From: Rhynchosporium graminicola
Taxonomy: Eukaryota; Ascomycota; Leotiomycetes; Helotiales; Ploettnerulaceae
Assembly (NCBI GenBank): GCA_900074885.1
Contig: FJUW01000014.1
Coordinates: forward strand, 192,505 to 256,504
DNA length: 64,000 nt
Reading direction: 5' to 3'
Shown: one piece after another, positions 24,934-36,100 of the stretch
Numbering within the stretch: position 1 is the first letter of the stretch
Layout of the letters: each line of letters starts with the position of its first letter
The notes under the pieces: generated by a model
What the model was told of the DNA's origin: nothing
Database searches by the model: none
Seen by the model: the letters and a program-made list of their open reading frames with translations, nothing else
Translations under genes and position numbers: made by a program

Positions 24934-25958
24934 ATGCGGCCTCTCCTACGAAGAGGCTCGCTCGTTCAACAACCCACAAGAATCACTAGATCGCTACGAG
25001 GCTTCACTTCACCAATAACGAACCACAATATGTCCGCAAAAGACTCCAAGATAGTCAAGACGGAGCCTCTGGTAGCTTTGCCTGCATCTCAGCCTTACTC
25101 TTGCCATACTTGAGTCATAGCTAACGTGGTGCTTTTAGGATCCATCAAAGGCAAAATGGACCAGACTCATCTCGTAAGATATTCTCGCCATCACATTATT
25201 ATAAGCAAAGGTTGTCTCACCGATCGTCACGTATAGGACGACCTACACCGACCCCACTGGCAAGACCCGAACATGGGAGCATGCTGAGCGTCCAACCCGC
25301 CCCAAAGGTTCTGACATCGATGCCGTCGGGATTGTAGCCGTTCTGGAGATGGATTCGGGTATGTCAGTCTCTTTCAGGTCGCAAATTTACTGCAGACGTG
25401 AGAGCAGACCTACGATTTGAAGCCCAAGGCAATGTTTACTGAAGCGACACGACAGGCCCAGAGTTGCTGCTTCAGAAGCAATTTCGTCCTCCTATCGCCA
25501 ACGTATGTATTGAGGTACCGGCAGGCTTGGTTGATGCTAGTGAGTCGGCGGAGCAGGCTGCAGTTCGGGAGTTGAAGGAGGAGACTGGATACGTGGGTGT
25601 TGTCAGCGAGAGTAGCCCAGTCATGTTCAACGGTAAGGTCCAGCGTATACAACGATTCCTCGACAAAGCGTCTCGATCTACAACCGACAACGGGGATTGA
25701 TTTTGCTGACAGCCCATAGATCCAGGATTTTGTAACACAAATCTGAAAATGGTTCATGTCACGGTTGATATGGCAAACCCAGAGAATAAGAATCCGCTAC
25801 CCGAACTGGAAGGTGGAGAATTCATTGAGTGCTTCACGGTACCGCTGAAGGAGTTGTATGCCGAATGCGAGAAGTTGGAGAAGGAAGGCTATGCTATCGA
25901 TGCCAGGGTTGCCACTTTGGCTGGGGGTATTGAAATTGCACGCCAATGGAAGCTGTGA
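24934..25958 (+). CDS. NUDIX hydrolase, ADP-ribose/ADP-sugar pyrophosphatase (yeast Ysa1-like)
   Basis: Five exons: 24934-25071, 25139-25173, 25237-25358, 25456-25632, 25720-25958, giving 236 residues. The introns are 67, 63, 97 and 87 bp, all GT-AG and all frame-preserving. The Nudix box is complete at residues 122-144: G122, E128, then R136-E137-L138, E140-E141 and G143. The QFRPP loop (107-111), typical of ADP-ribose pyrophosphatases, precedes it. The family cleaves ADP-ribose to AMP and ribose 5-phosphate. The N-terminus from ATG 24934 is Arg-rich and free of acidic residues (MRPLLRRGSLVQQPTRITRS), as in a mitochondrial presequence. A second in-frame ATG, at 25030, would give a 204-residue protein starting MSAKDSK. 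Both products may be made. The stop codon is 5 bp from a MITE. Confidence 0.92.
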
Positions 25959-25963
25959 AAAAA

Positions 25964-26366
25964 CGGAATCGATTATTTCGTCATGAGGCTATAAGGCATA
26001 CACATATACTATACCAAGAGCTACGCATGCCGCCTTTTCTCGCGTAGCAATAGACTTCGTGAAATCGTCCGAAAGTAGAACTAGGGAGTAGCTCTAGTAC
26101 TTTTATAATAGCGAATCTATCGCCTAAGAATAATTCGAAAAGAGTATTCTTATCAGGCTAGTCTAAAATTAATTAGTAACTACCCTATTAAATATTTTGA
26201 TCGCGTATAAGGTAGTACTCTAAGATATGAAAATAGGTATTAGGGGAGCATAACCTCGCTTAATTTGTTAAGATAAAGAGGCATGCCCGAGCGTCTTATG
26301 CCTGATACAGGGTTGACTTTAGTTGTATATATGCCTTGTAGCCTCATGACGAAATAATCGATTCCG
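25964..26366. mobile_element. 403-bp MITE directly behind the NUDIX stop codon
   Basis: Terminal inverted repeats of 37 bp (25964-26000 and 26330-26366) begin CGGAATCGATTATTTCGTC and differ at one base. Six A residues flank each end as a direct repeat (25958-25963, 26367-26372). The left copy includes the last base of the NUDIX TGA. The interior has no ORF and is partly RIP-like. The superfamily is not clear, because a poly-A flank does not define the length of the duplication. Confidence 0.85.
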
Positions 26367-26372
26367 AAAAAA

Positions 26373-26755
26373 CTGCTACCCAATATGAGCATTGACTGTA
26401 ATTTATGAGGCAAGGGCTTTGCTCTATTCGTTGAATATCGAGAAGATTATGCTGAAACTTCTCTGCATTGTTCTTGCCTCCATTCGATATTCCGGAATTT
26501 TCAAAGGCCAACCCCCAACCCCCCCGCCTCCCCCCTTACGCACACTCTCCCAGCAAAGTTCTCCTCCGAGCATGATTGCTTTCCATTAGGGCGGGAATCT
26601 CGTGCTGAAGACATGTAACAATTCGAAATTCTCCCCTCGTCAGTTCTTCGTATCTGAATAATGAAATAAACCACGATGCCAACACAGCCAGCGCCCTTGG
26701 TTAGGCTGGTTCGATTGACCTACGAACTATAGGTAGGCAACCCAATTAGAAGATA
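26373..26755. other. Intergenic, with poly-C tract, no gene seen
   Basis: A 65-codon frame at 26392-26589 crosses a C-rich run (26514-26536) and has no recognisable content. The normal composition ends at about 26755, where the TE block begins. Confidence 0.5.
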
Positions 26756-27421
26756 CAGTGATTCTTCGCTTTAGCGTAATTCTTCAGGAAATAGCTCTGT
26801 TTCACCGCCTTTTAGTATAAACCCTACCAAGTTTTAATATACTATAATTATTAAAATTGGAATCTACTAAAGCTCTATAAATACTATTTCGATTTACCTC
26901 TAAACCATGTCTTTTTAAAAGCTCTTAATTTATAGAGTATATATTAAATCTATAATAATAATAATATTATAGCTCTTGATCTGCTAATATAGAAAATATA
27001 GTAAATCGATCGAGTATTATATTCGAGAGAGAATCTTAATCTATATATCTTCGTAAGAGAGTATGTAATAATAAATAAGATAATTTACTAGCTTAATCGT
27101 CGAATCAAATAAGATAAAGCTCTAAATCGACACTAGAGAAGTCTTTAGCTAGTAATAACTAATAGTATATAGCTATGTATTATAGCAATATTAATAAGAG
27201 ATCTAGATCTATGCTTAGATAGTATTATTACTTATTTTTATAAAGCTAATAATATTAATATATTAATTAATTAAGTCTCTAAAGCTCTTAAACGAATTAG
27301 ATATACTAAGAAAGTACTTAAAATATATATAGCCTAATGAAACCACGACTTAGTCGCTACTTAAAGGCATAATATAATACTCTAAAACACCTGCTCTCTT
27401 TACTTTATTAATAAATCTACT
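26756..27421 (+). mobile_element. Fragment of a second M-type transposon (M2)
   Basis: After a TA (26754-26755) the sequence CAGTGATTCTTCGC starts a diverged copy of the M TIR. This is followed by the transposase N-terminal region in plus orientation, matching the reverse complement of about 11210-11690. Similarity stops abruptly near 27421. RIP-type changes separate it from M. The other end is not in the window. Confidence 0.8.
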
Positions 27422-28256
27422 ATCACAGGATAGCTCATATGTATACTACTAGTACATCTTCGGATCCTTCGGATCCTTCACATCTTGCCGTCTATAAGAT
27501 TTAGTTAAATACTTTCAGTAACCTATTGCTCCTTGGTTATGATAGATACTAACCCCTTATATTCTGGATCTTCTTTTACAAGCTAATATAGCAATTAGGC
27601 CCCTTTAGGATTAACATACTCCTGTGCTTATTACTGCAGGGTCTACAAGATAGAAACTTCACACTCTACTCCTCACCTCTTCCAAGAGCCTTCTAAGACT
27701 ATATCCTGAAGTAAACTTTATCACTATCCCTAGGGATAGTTAATACCACCTTTCAATAATCTAGATAATATAATTCAATACTCTTTAATATTAAGAAATT
27801 ATTATAATTAGCTTAACCTTAACCTTAAGAGTTTTTAAAGATATATGGAAGTTATAATATAATTATAGATATTAAGTAAAGAGATATAACTTGATTATAG
27901 TAATATGAATATTAAATAAGAATAAGAGAAGGACTTACTTATAGAGGCAAGCTGAAATAGAGATAAAGACAGTAAAAGATTATCTATACCATTAGTTTTC
28001 GAACTACTTATATTAAACTTAGTGCTTTGATTATTATAATGCTTATAGTACTTTCAGACTTCGTAATAAGTAATAAAGAATAAGCTAAAGCACTAGAAGT
28101 ATAAAGAAGAAAATTTATAATCCTGAAGAAGGAATAGAAGATAGTGGTGTATAAAACTAAAGCCTCGAATACTAGTAGATAGACCCTTTAATAAATCAGT
28201 TATTATTAAATAAAATACTAGTTACTATATATATCTTATAAGCTAGACCTTTTAGT
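27422..28256. other. AT-rich repeat-like DNA of unknown kind
   Basis: This stretch interrupts M2 and precedes a Copia LTR. No frame, TIR or LTR is evident. It includes a palindrome TATCCCTAGGGATA near 27726-27740 and a tandem GGATCCTTC (about 27461-27480). Confidence 0.5.
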
Positions 28257-29113
28257 TGTTGGATTTATAACTAGTACCTTGGTCAGTTTTGCCTGCATCG
28301 GCATACATACCCTATATCTTGTCAGTACATAGTCTTAGTACCTAGTTTAGTACCTTGCGCATATACCTTATTATACCTGGCACCTATACCCTATACCTTA
28401 TCAATAGCCTATACCCTGCATACTCTATTAGAGTTATTATAAAGGTTCTCGATAGAGTTCTACTACTCTCTAGTACGTATATCGTACTTCTAGAGGTTTC
28501 TACTAACGTAGTATAATTCTACGGTATACGTATCTTCTTCTATAAAGTTCTGTATTACGTAGTATAGAATATTCTAGAGAGCTTATATAGCTATATAAGT
28601 AGCTAGAATCTCTCCTATAGTTAGCTCTCTTCAAGCAAGTAAAGTAAGTCAAATTGATTACGTATTATTCTGTTATTCTAACCGTTAGCTGATTTCTACC
28701 TTCAATTTTCATATAGTAGCAATTCACTTAGTGAAATAAGCTAATAAGAAGCTTACTCCTTCGATCGATCTCGCCTAAACTCGCTTCCGTTACTCCTTAC
28801 TAATAAAGGAGCTTCCTGATTAGGCGTTACTAAGTCGTTTTCAACGACTCTTTCGCCTAGAGCTAGCTAGTAAGCTAGCCCCTTTAAGCCCTACTAATAT
28901 AGCTATAGCGAATCAGACTCGTAGCCCTTAACCTTAAGACGAAATTACAGGGAAATCATAACTTATAACCTCTCGAAGCCTTTAGAAGTAGAGACGACCT
29001 AGTGACCCTAAGTACGAAAGCTAAGATCTTATTCCGGGGTGCCTATAGCTATTACCGACTTAGTTTAGAAGCTAGGTCTCGTTAAGTAGTAATATATAGC
29101 TTCTGATCGCTAT
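28257..29113 (+). mobile_element. Copia family C: 5' LTR and leader (C1), cut by D1
   Basis: The LTR at 28257-28713 (457 bp, TGTTGGATTT...TTTTCATA) matches those at 45677-46125 and, inverted and split, 46932-49587. The flanks of 28257-28713 do not share a 5-bp duplication, so this is not a solo LTR. The following 400 bp are the 5' interior, truncated at 29114 by an LTR of family D. Confidence 0.75.
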
Positions 29114-32100
29114 TGTGACGACTGGTCAGGTTTGGAGGTCTCTCCCTATTGGTAGAAACACTTACTGCTAAGCGAGATTATACGAGTAGAGTTTAGGGGC
29201 CCCTTTTCATATATATACTTCTATTCTCTCTCTACTTCTTTACTCCTTAGTTATAGATTCTTAAGTGATTCTTACTATTTCATATTTATAGTAATATGAG
29301 GTCTTATTACTTAGGTAGTTTTAAGACCTTTCTAGAGTAAGCGTTATATTATCTATAACTCTTTTACTTACGTCTAGGAAGATAGTAAATATCTACTTAT
29401 ATTATACCTTTGTGCCTAGAGCTACTAAACGCAGGAGACTACGCTATACGGAGAAGGCTTATACTAAGTATAAACTTAAAGAATAGCACCTAAACCGAAG
29501 TAACTTAAGTCTGATAAATCGACTATCGGTTCTCTGACTCCCTCTACCTCCTATTCTTCGGCGACTCGTAATACTCGCTATAACTTACTTCTCTTTATAA
29601 TAGAGAGTACTCGCGACGACGCCTTATCCGAGTTGAGCTCCTTAACTCCTACTGTAATTAACGAACTTACCGAGTCGCTAAACCTCCCTGATAATACCCT
29701 TATATTAATAGTAACTATGAGTAACTTATAGGAAGACTACGCTTACTAGCTATAAGAGGTAGAAAGGAAGCTTGCGGAGGAGAGATAATTAAACACTGAC
29801 TTATCTATAGAACTACGCTAGTTACGGGACGAGTTCCTGGAATTACGCTAGTTAACTACTTAGCGCTTTACTAAGTCTATATTATTTAATAACGTTTAAT
29901 CGCGTATAATACTATTACTATTAATTAAAGAAGATAACGCTACTTTTACGCTTAATAATTATTATCGAGAATAATCTACTAGAGGAATATTATTAATATT
30001 ATACGCTACGCGTATAGAGAAGATACCGAACCTTCTAAATAAGCTCTCTAATAGAATCGACTACTCTCTAAAACTCTAGGAAGTATAGATACGTAACGCC
30101 CTCTAGTGCTACTCTAGCTACTTTATCGACGAAGATTACTATAAAGATTAGTTACTTAACTAAACAGAAAGAATAGCTAGAACTTACCTAGAACTCTTAT
30201 TCTTAGAACTAGAATATAACGAAGAAGGTAGTATAATCGATTCACTCGATATAATTACTTAACTTATCTCCTTCTTATCTAATCTATATAACTAATAAAC
30301 TATAAGAGCTAGCTATTCCGCGTTAAAGATAGATTATAAGTAGACTTTCTGGACGTTCTACTACGAGTTTCGTACGCTAGCTTATAAAGCTAGAGTAAAT
30401 GATTAATCGACTCTAAAAATGGACTTATAGGAGAAGCTACTTATACGGCTACGGAAATAGCTCTTCTAATAGTACTGAATATTAAGGATATTAGAAGAAT
30501 ATATTAAGGCTATATAAGCTGAAGACTAAGGTTAATTTATTAAAAAGACTTACTATTCCGAGTCTTCGGCTAAGGCTAGCGCGACTCGGGAACGCCTTAT
30601 AAATACCTCCTCCTAGCGCTATAGTACTAACTCCTCTTCTTATCTATAAATTAGTCTTCTTACGCCTGAGAATACTAGTGCGACTAGTAAATAAGTACTA
30701 TACTTTACACGAAACGATACGCCTCGTGTATAATCGCCGGCGAATACTCCTTATTACTTTACGCTTACTTTATACCTACGCTTATTATTAGCTCGACTTA
30801 ATACTCTGTATCGAATCAACGTAATTAATACTAATAATAATATTAATAGCGAGCTAGAAGATAATAATAATAAAGAAACGTATAATAACGCCTAGGAGTA
30901 TATTAAACTACTAGTAAAAGACTACGCCTAGGGAAAGACTCTTTCTTAAGTAGTATACGAGATATACGATATCTTAACCTTACGAAGCTTCTTAGTAGTT
31001 AATCATTTACTATATATACTACTCTTACTAAGAATAGACTCTCGTATAAGCTACCTGCACTTCTCGATTCTAGAGCTAATAGATATTATTTTATTAATCG
31101 TTCTTTTCTTAAATCCCTTTCTTTCTTCTTAAAACTTTTAATTTACTCTCTACTAAACGCAATTCTTATTAAAGGCTTTAATAGTATTAATAGTAGTACT
31201 ATTAGTTACTATACGATACTTAATTTAATAGTAGATTATCGCGTTTAAGTATTTACCTCCTTTCTTATTACTACTCTCGGAAACTATAGTATTATACTCA
31301 GAAGGACTTAGCTTTCGGAATATTAAGTACTCTTAGATACCTCTAAACGATAGATTATTTAGCTACTATATACTCCTCCTAGTAACATTTATAGCTCTCC
31401 GATCGAGATTAAGGACTTACGTAAATACTATACTTATTAGCGCTACTAATATAACGCTAATAAACGAAACGAACGCCTTAATTAGTTCTGGGAAGCGTAC
31501 GAGTAATAGTAAAGCGTAGCTAACTCTCTTATTAATATTCGAGCTATTATTAACTCTATCTCTATTATTAAATAACTATTACTAGCTCGGAAGCGCATTT
31601 CTAGGGAGACTTATAGCTATAAAAACATCTAAAACTCTCCTCTAGAGAGTGTTCTATAAGTAACTAACCCTCTATTACTACTGCTAATTAGTTAGGATTA
31701 TTTCTCTAGCGTTTATATTACTTATTATAGATACGACGAGCCTAAGTGTTTATTACCTGAAGAATAAGAATAAAATAGTAAAGAGAAGTTTTTATACTCT
31801 AGAGAAGCTACTAATATATAGCTAAAGTACGTACGATTTAGCGATATTATTACTTATATCCTGCGTGAATCTCTACTTTAACTCTAATTAGAAGTCTCTA
31901 TATTAAAGACTTACGTATAAGATTACGCCCGTGTAATTTATACTATAGACTAATAGTTACTCGGAATACTATCTTACGACTTAATAGAAGCTACTTAAAG
32001 TATAAAAATAGCTATTACGATATTTCGGAAGCGATAAAGATTACCTTATATACTTAGACCTCTTCTAGAGCCTCTTGCGCTAGAGATTTATACGATTAGC

Positions 32101-32820
32101 GGCTTAGCTTTCTATTTCTTATATAAACGCTAGAAGTCTTCTAATAATAAGATCTTCTCTATTACTCTTTATAAGATAGATAAGCTTCTTAACGACTGAA
32201 TCGTAGTTTAGTAATATAATACTACTATTATATCTTTAACTATCGACCTTACGGAATATCATAAAACCGCTTAGTAATTTGCTATTAGCTTAAGCGAATT
32301 GGATTTAGAACTATAGATCCCTTATAAGTATAGCTAGTAGGTATACGTCTTTTCTAAGGAAGCTAGCGATATTCTCCCTTCTTATCGCTTATACGATTAC
32401 CGAATTGAGCTTAAGGAAGGGGCTGAGAAGAACTTTAAATACTCCCTCTTATATAAGATATTAGCTGAAGAACTTAAAGTTATTAAGGTATATATTACTA
32501 ATAACTTAGCTAAAGGTTTTATTGAACTTTCTTAAGTACTATACGCTGTACTTATTCTTTTCGTTAAGAAAGCTAATAGAAGTCTAAGATTCTATATCGA
32601 CTTTCGCGCACTTAATAACCTTATGAGGAAAGATTAATATCTACTACTATTAATCGATAAAACGCTAGCTAGAATCTCTACTACTAAGATATTTACTAAA
32701 CTAGATATTCGCTAGGCGTTCTACCGAATTCGAATGGATCTAGCCTCTGAAGAGTATACGACTTTCCGGACCTATTATAGTATATATAAGTATAAGGTAC
32801 TCCCTTTCGGTCTAACTAAT
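29114..32820 (+). mobile_element. Gypsy chromovirus D1, plus strand, truncated at an N joint
   Basis: The 5' LTR is 29114-29348 (235 bp, TGTGACGACTGG start). The following interior encodes gag and the start of pol with many RIP stops. Reverse transcriptase is plain at about 32560-32820: FVKKANRSLRF, then IFTKLDIR, then KVLPFGLTN as the sequence meets the N at 32821. The rest of pol and the 3' LTR of this copy are not present; other copies at 33109-43374 show them. Confidence 0.85.
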
Positions 32821-32821
32821 N
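32821..32821. other. Single-N joint 1
   Basis: Reverse transcriptase of D1 abuts the purine tract of a family-A element with no shared breakpoint. It probably is a scaffold join of unknown true distance. Confidence 0.9.
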
Positions 32822-33061
32822 AAGGCTCGAGGGCGAGCCTTTATCTTAGAAGGGGGTAATATGACGGCGCATAGTATACGTAGCAGATACGGGCTAGTAT
32901 CGGTGCCTTAGGTATACCCTCCTTATATATATAGAAGGTGCAGACTCCTTTAGAGCTCTGCATCTTTCTGTTTCCTTTATACCAGACTATATAAGATCGC
33001 TCTTAGCCTCCCTACTTGTTTATTCTTGCTTATATACCGCCTTGAGTCTTATGTCATTACA
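32822..33061 (+). mobile_element. Family-A 3' end: purine tract and 3' LTR
   Basis: The segment starts within the GGCTCGAGGGCGAGCC inverted motif that precedes the purine tract in all A copies. The 202-bp LTR is 32860-33061. Most of the element is lost at the N joint. Confidence 0.85.
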
Positions 33062-33108
33062 ATTTCTCTTTATAAGGAACCTTAAGAATTACTAGCTAAG
33101 TAAGAAGC

Positions 33109-36100
33109 TGTGACGCTTGCTCTAGAAAGGTCTCAAAACTACCTGAGTAATAAGACCTCATATTACTATGAATATAAAGTAGTAAGAATCACTTAAGAAT
33201 CTATAACTAAGGAGTAAAGAAGTAGAGAGAGAATAGAAGTATATACATGAAAAGGGGCCCCTAAACTCTACTCGTGTAATCTCGCTTAGCAGTAAGTGTT
33301 TCTACTAATAGGGAGAGACCTCTAAACCTAACTAGTCGTTATACTACCTCCCTCTCTGAAAAAAAACTCGCCCTCGAGCGTTAGTCTATCTCCTTATTAC
33401 TATTAAGGTAGTTGTAATTATCAATTCTATCGTAGAAAGCTTTTAGCTAATTAAGTAGTCTAGTAGGAGGTCTAGCTTACGTTGAGTTATTAAGGTGGAA
33501 TTATTATAGCTTAGCGGGAGCGTATTTAATATCTATAGCGTCGTACTATATGAGATCGACATCTTAATTTAACTAGGAAACTCGGTATAAGAGGCTATTG
33601 CGCTACTTGCGGTACGTAAGTATATCTTCGATCTCCTATTTATTATTACTAGTGATATTAATAGGTAGTAGCGGCGGTAAGGTTTATCCTAGTAAGGGGT
33701 CGTTTAGATGCTTCTGTAGCTTAGTAGTAGGGAATACGTTATATACTTTTATACTAGTAGGGAGCTCTAGACGATAAGAGCTTCTGACCTTTTCAATTAT
33801 ACGGAAGGGTCTATTAGTCGGGAAATCGAGTTTTTTGCTAAGTCGAGTACTCGTAAAGTAGCGTATATCTAGCTAGATAAGGTCGTTTATAGTGAAGTCG
33901 ACTTTACGGCGTGAGCGATTATAGGATTAGGATATCTTAGCTTATATATATTAGAGGCTAGATTGAGTAGTAGTCTAGGCGTCGCGCAGGCGATTAGCGT
34001 AATCTAGAGCTTACTGAGTATTCAACTTATTAGTAAGTATAGTAGAGTTAAGTAGGTCTTTCTAATTCTAATTAATACGAGGTATATATCTATAAATAAC
34101 TTCAAAGGGTAAGAGACCTCTAAGGGATTCGTGAGGGAGAGTTATCTGGGCGTAGTCTATAATAAGTAAGAATTCCGATTAGTTATCTTAATAGTAAGAG
34201 ATAAAAAGTCGTAATCTGCATTAGAGATATTAGTTATAGATCTCTATTTAGCTATCTATTTACAGGTAGTCTACTATAGAAAGCTATCTTTTGGTACTGA
34301 GAATTATAATAACTATAATCTAAAAACAGGAAATGAATTAAGGCCCTCTATTAGAGGTAATTATTAATAGAGCTCCGAAATAGCAGTATACGTAGTATAA
34401 GTAAAGCTTTATAAGGTCGCGCGCATCGGAGGTCTTTCGGTATAGAATACTAATTACTTATTTACTGAAACGGTCGATAAATATAAGAACGTTATCGTAG
34501 CTGTGTTTATCGCGGTTAAAGCTATAGTAGTCGATTGTAATATATTCCTATGGATATAACGGTATAGGTAGAGGTTAGAGGAGGCCCGGTTTCTTATCAC
34601 GCGGCACTTGAATTCGTCGGTAAGTATAATAGTTACGGTAGTACTAGTTAATAGTTGAAGCGATTCCGTACTACTAGTATTATAATACTAGTAGTTATAA
34701 GGTCTTCTTTATACTTAGATAGGCAGTCTCTAATCGGTCGTGTACTTCGCGTATAAGTAGCGTGCGAAGGTATAAGACATTAGGTACGATTAGTCTTCCT
34801 TTATAGAGTAGAAGATCTTTTTCTATAGTTAGTTTTCTAGGAGTAGCGGAGAGGGCTTATTTCTATAAAGCTTAGAGTAACGGTATAGTGCGATTAGCGT
34901 TAAGTACTTATTATATTATAGAAAAGACTAGTAATAGGTCGGTGATTTCTAAGGCGTTAATAAGCTTAAAGTTATCTATAGAGTCGGAGCTATTCCGGAG
35001 GTTACTTATAAGTAGTACTAGATCGATTTAGTCTTCGCGTAATAGCTACTATAAACGCTAGGTTCTTTTAGAATTATTCTAGTTGTCTAATTTATCTATT
35101 CTGCGAGAGAGAGTATCGGCGAGTAGATTATACTTCCTAGGTCGATAGGTAATTATAAAGTTATAATCTGCGAGTAGCTCAGCTTATTAGGCTTATCGTG
35201 CGTTTAGCTATTTAGAGGTTATAAAGTACTTAAGAGCTTTATAATTAGTGATAACGCGGATCTGATATAGTGCGCCTGCGAGCTTAGATCTCTAGTTACT
35301 AAAAGATTATATAATTACGAGTATTTCCTTATCGTGAATAGCGTAGTTAAGCTCGGTAGGTAGTATAGTCTTGGAGAAGTAGACTACTGGGAACTAGTTT
35401 TCGTTATGCTATTGCGATAGTACACTTACTATTACTCTATTACTAGCGTCTATTTCGATTATATAAGGTAGATATTACTAATAGTAGTGGAGGAGTGGTA
35501 CTGAAGTGAGAGCGTGCTTTAGGTGATCAAAGGTATCTTTATACTCCCTAGCGAACCGAAATAATATATTGTTTTTAGTGAGTTATATAAGAGGTTTTAT
35601 GATAATTCTATAGTCCTTAATAAATCGTCGGTAGAAGTTGTAAAAGCTTAAGAATAATTATACGCTCTTAACTGTAGTTAAGTAATTCTAAGATTATATA
35701 ATATTAACCTTCTTAAGGTCTACCTCGATCCTAGAAGTAGAGATAATAAATCTAAGGTATTTAGTGCGAGTAACGTTGAATTCATACTTCTTAAGGTCAG
35801 CTTATAATCTAGCGTCTTATAATTATTATAGTACCTTATATATATATAATTGATATTATAATAGGTTATTAGAGTAGATTAGAATATCGTTTAGATATAC
35901 TATATAGAAGTTATCTAAGTAGTCGAATAAGATATTATTTATATATCGCTAGTATATCGTAGGGCTATTAGTTAGACCGAAAGAGAGTACCTTACACTTA
36001 TATATACTGTAATAGGTCCGGAAGGTCGTATACTCTTCAGAAGCTAGATCTATTCGAATTCGGTAGAACGCCTAGCGAATATCTAGTTTAGTGAATATCT

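Noticed and set aside
28257..28713. Solo Copia LTR at 28257-28713
   Set aside because: The 5-bp flanks (ttagt and tagta) do not match as a duplication, and element interior follows; it is better read as the 5' LTR of a truncated element.
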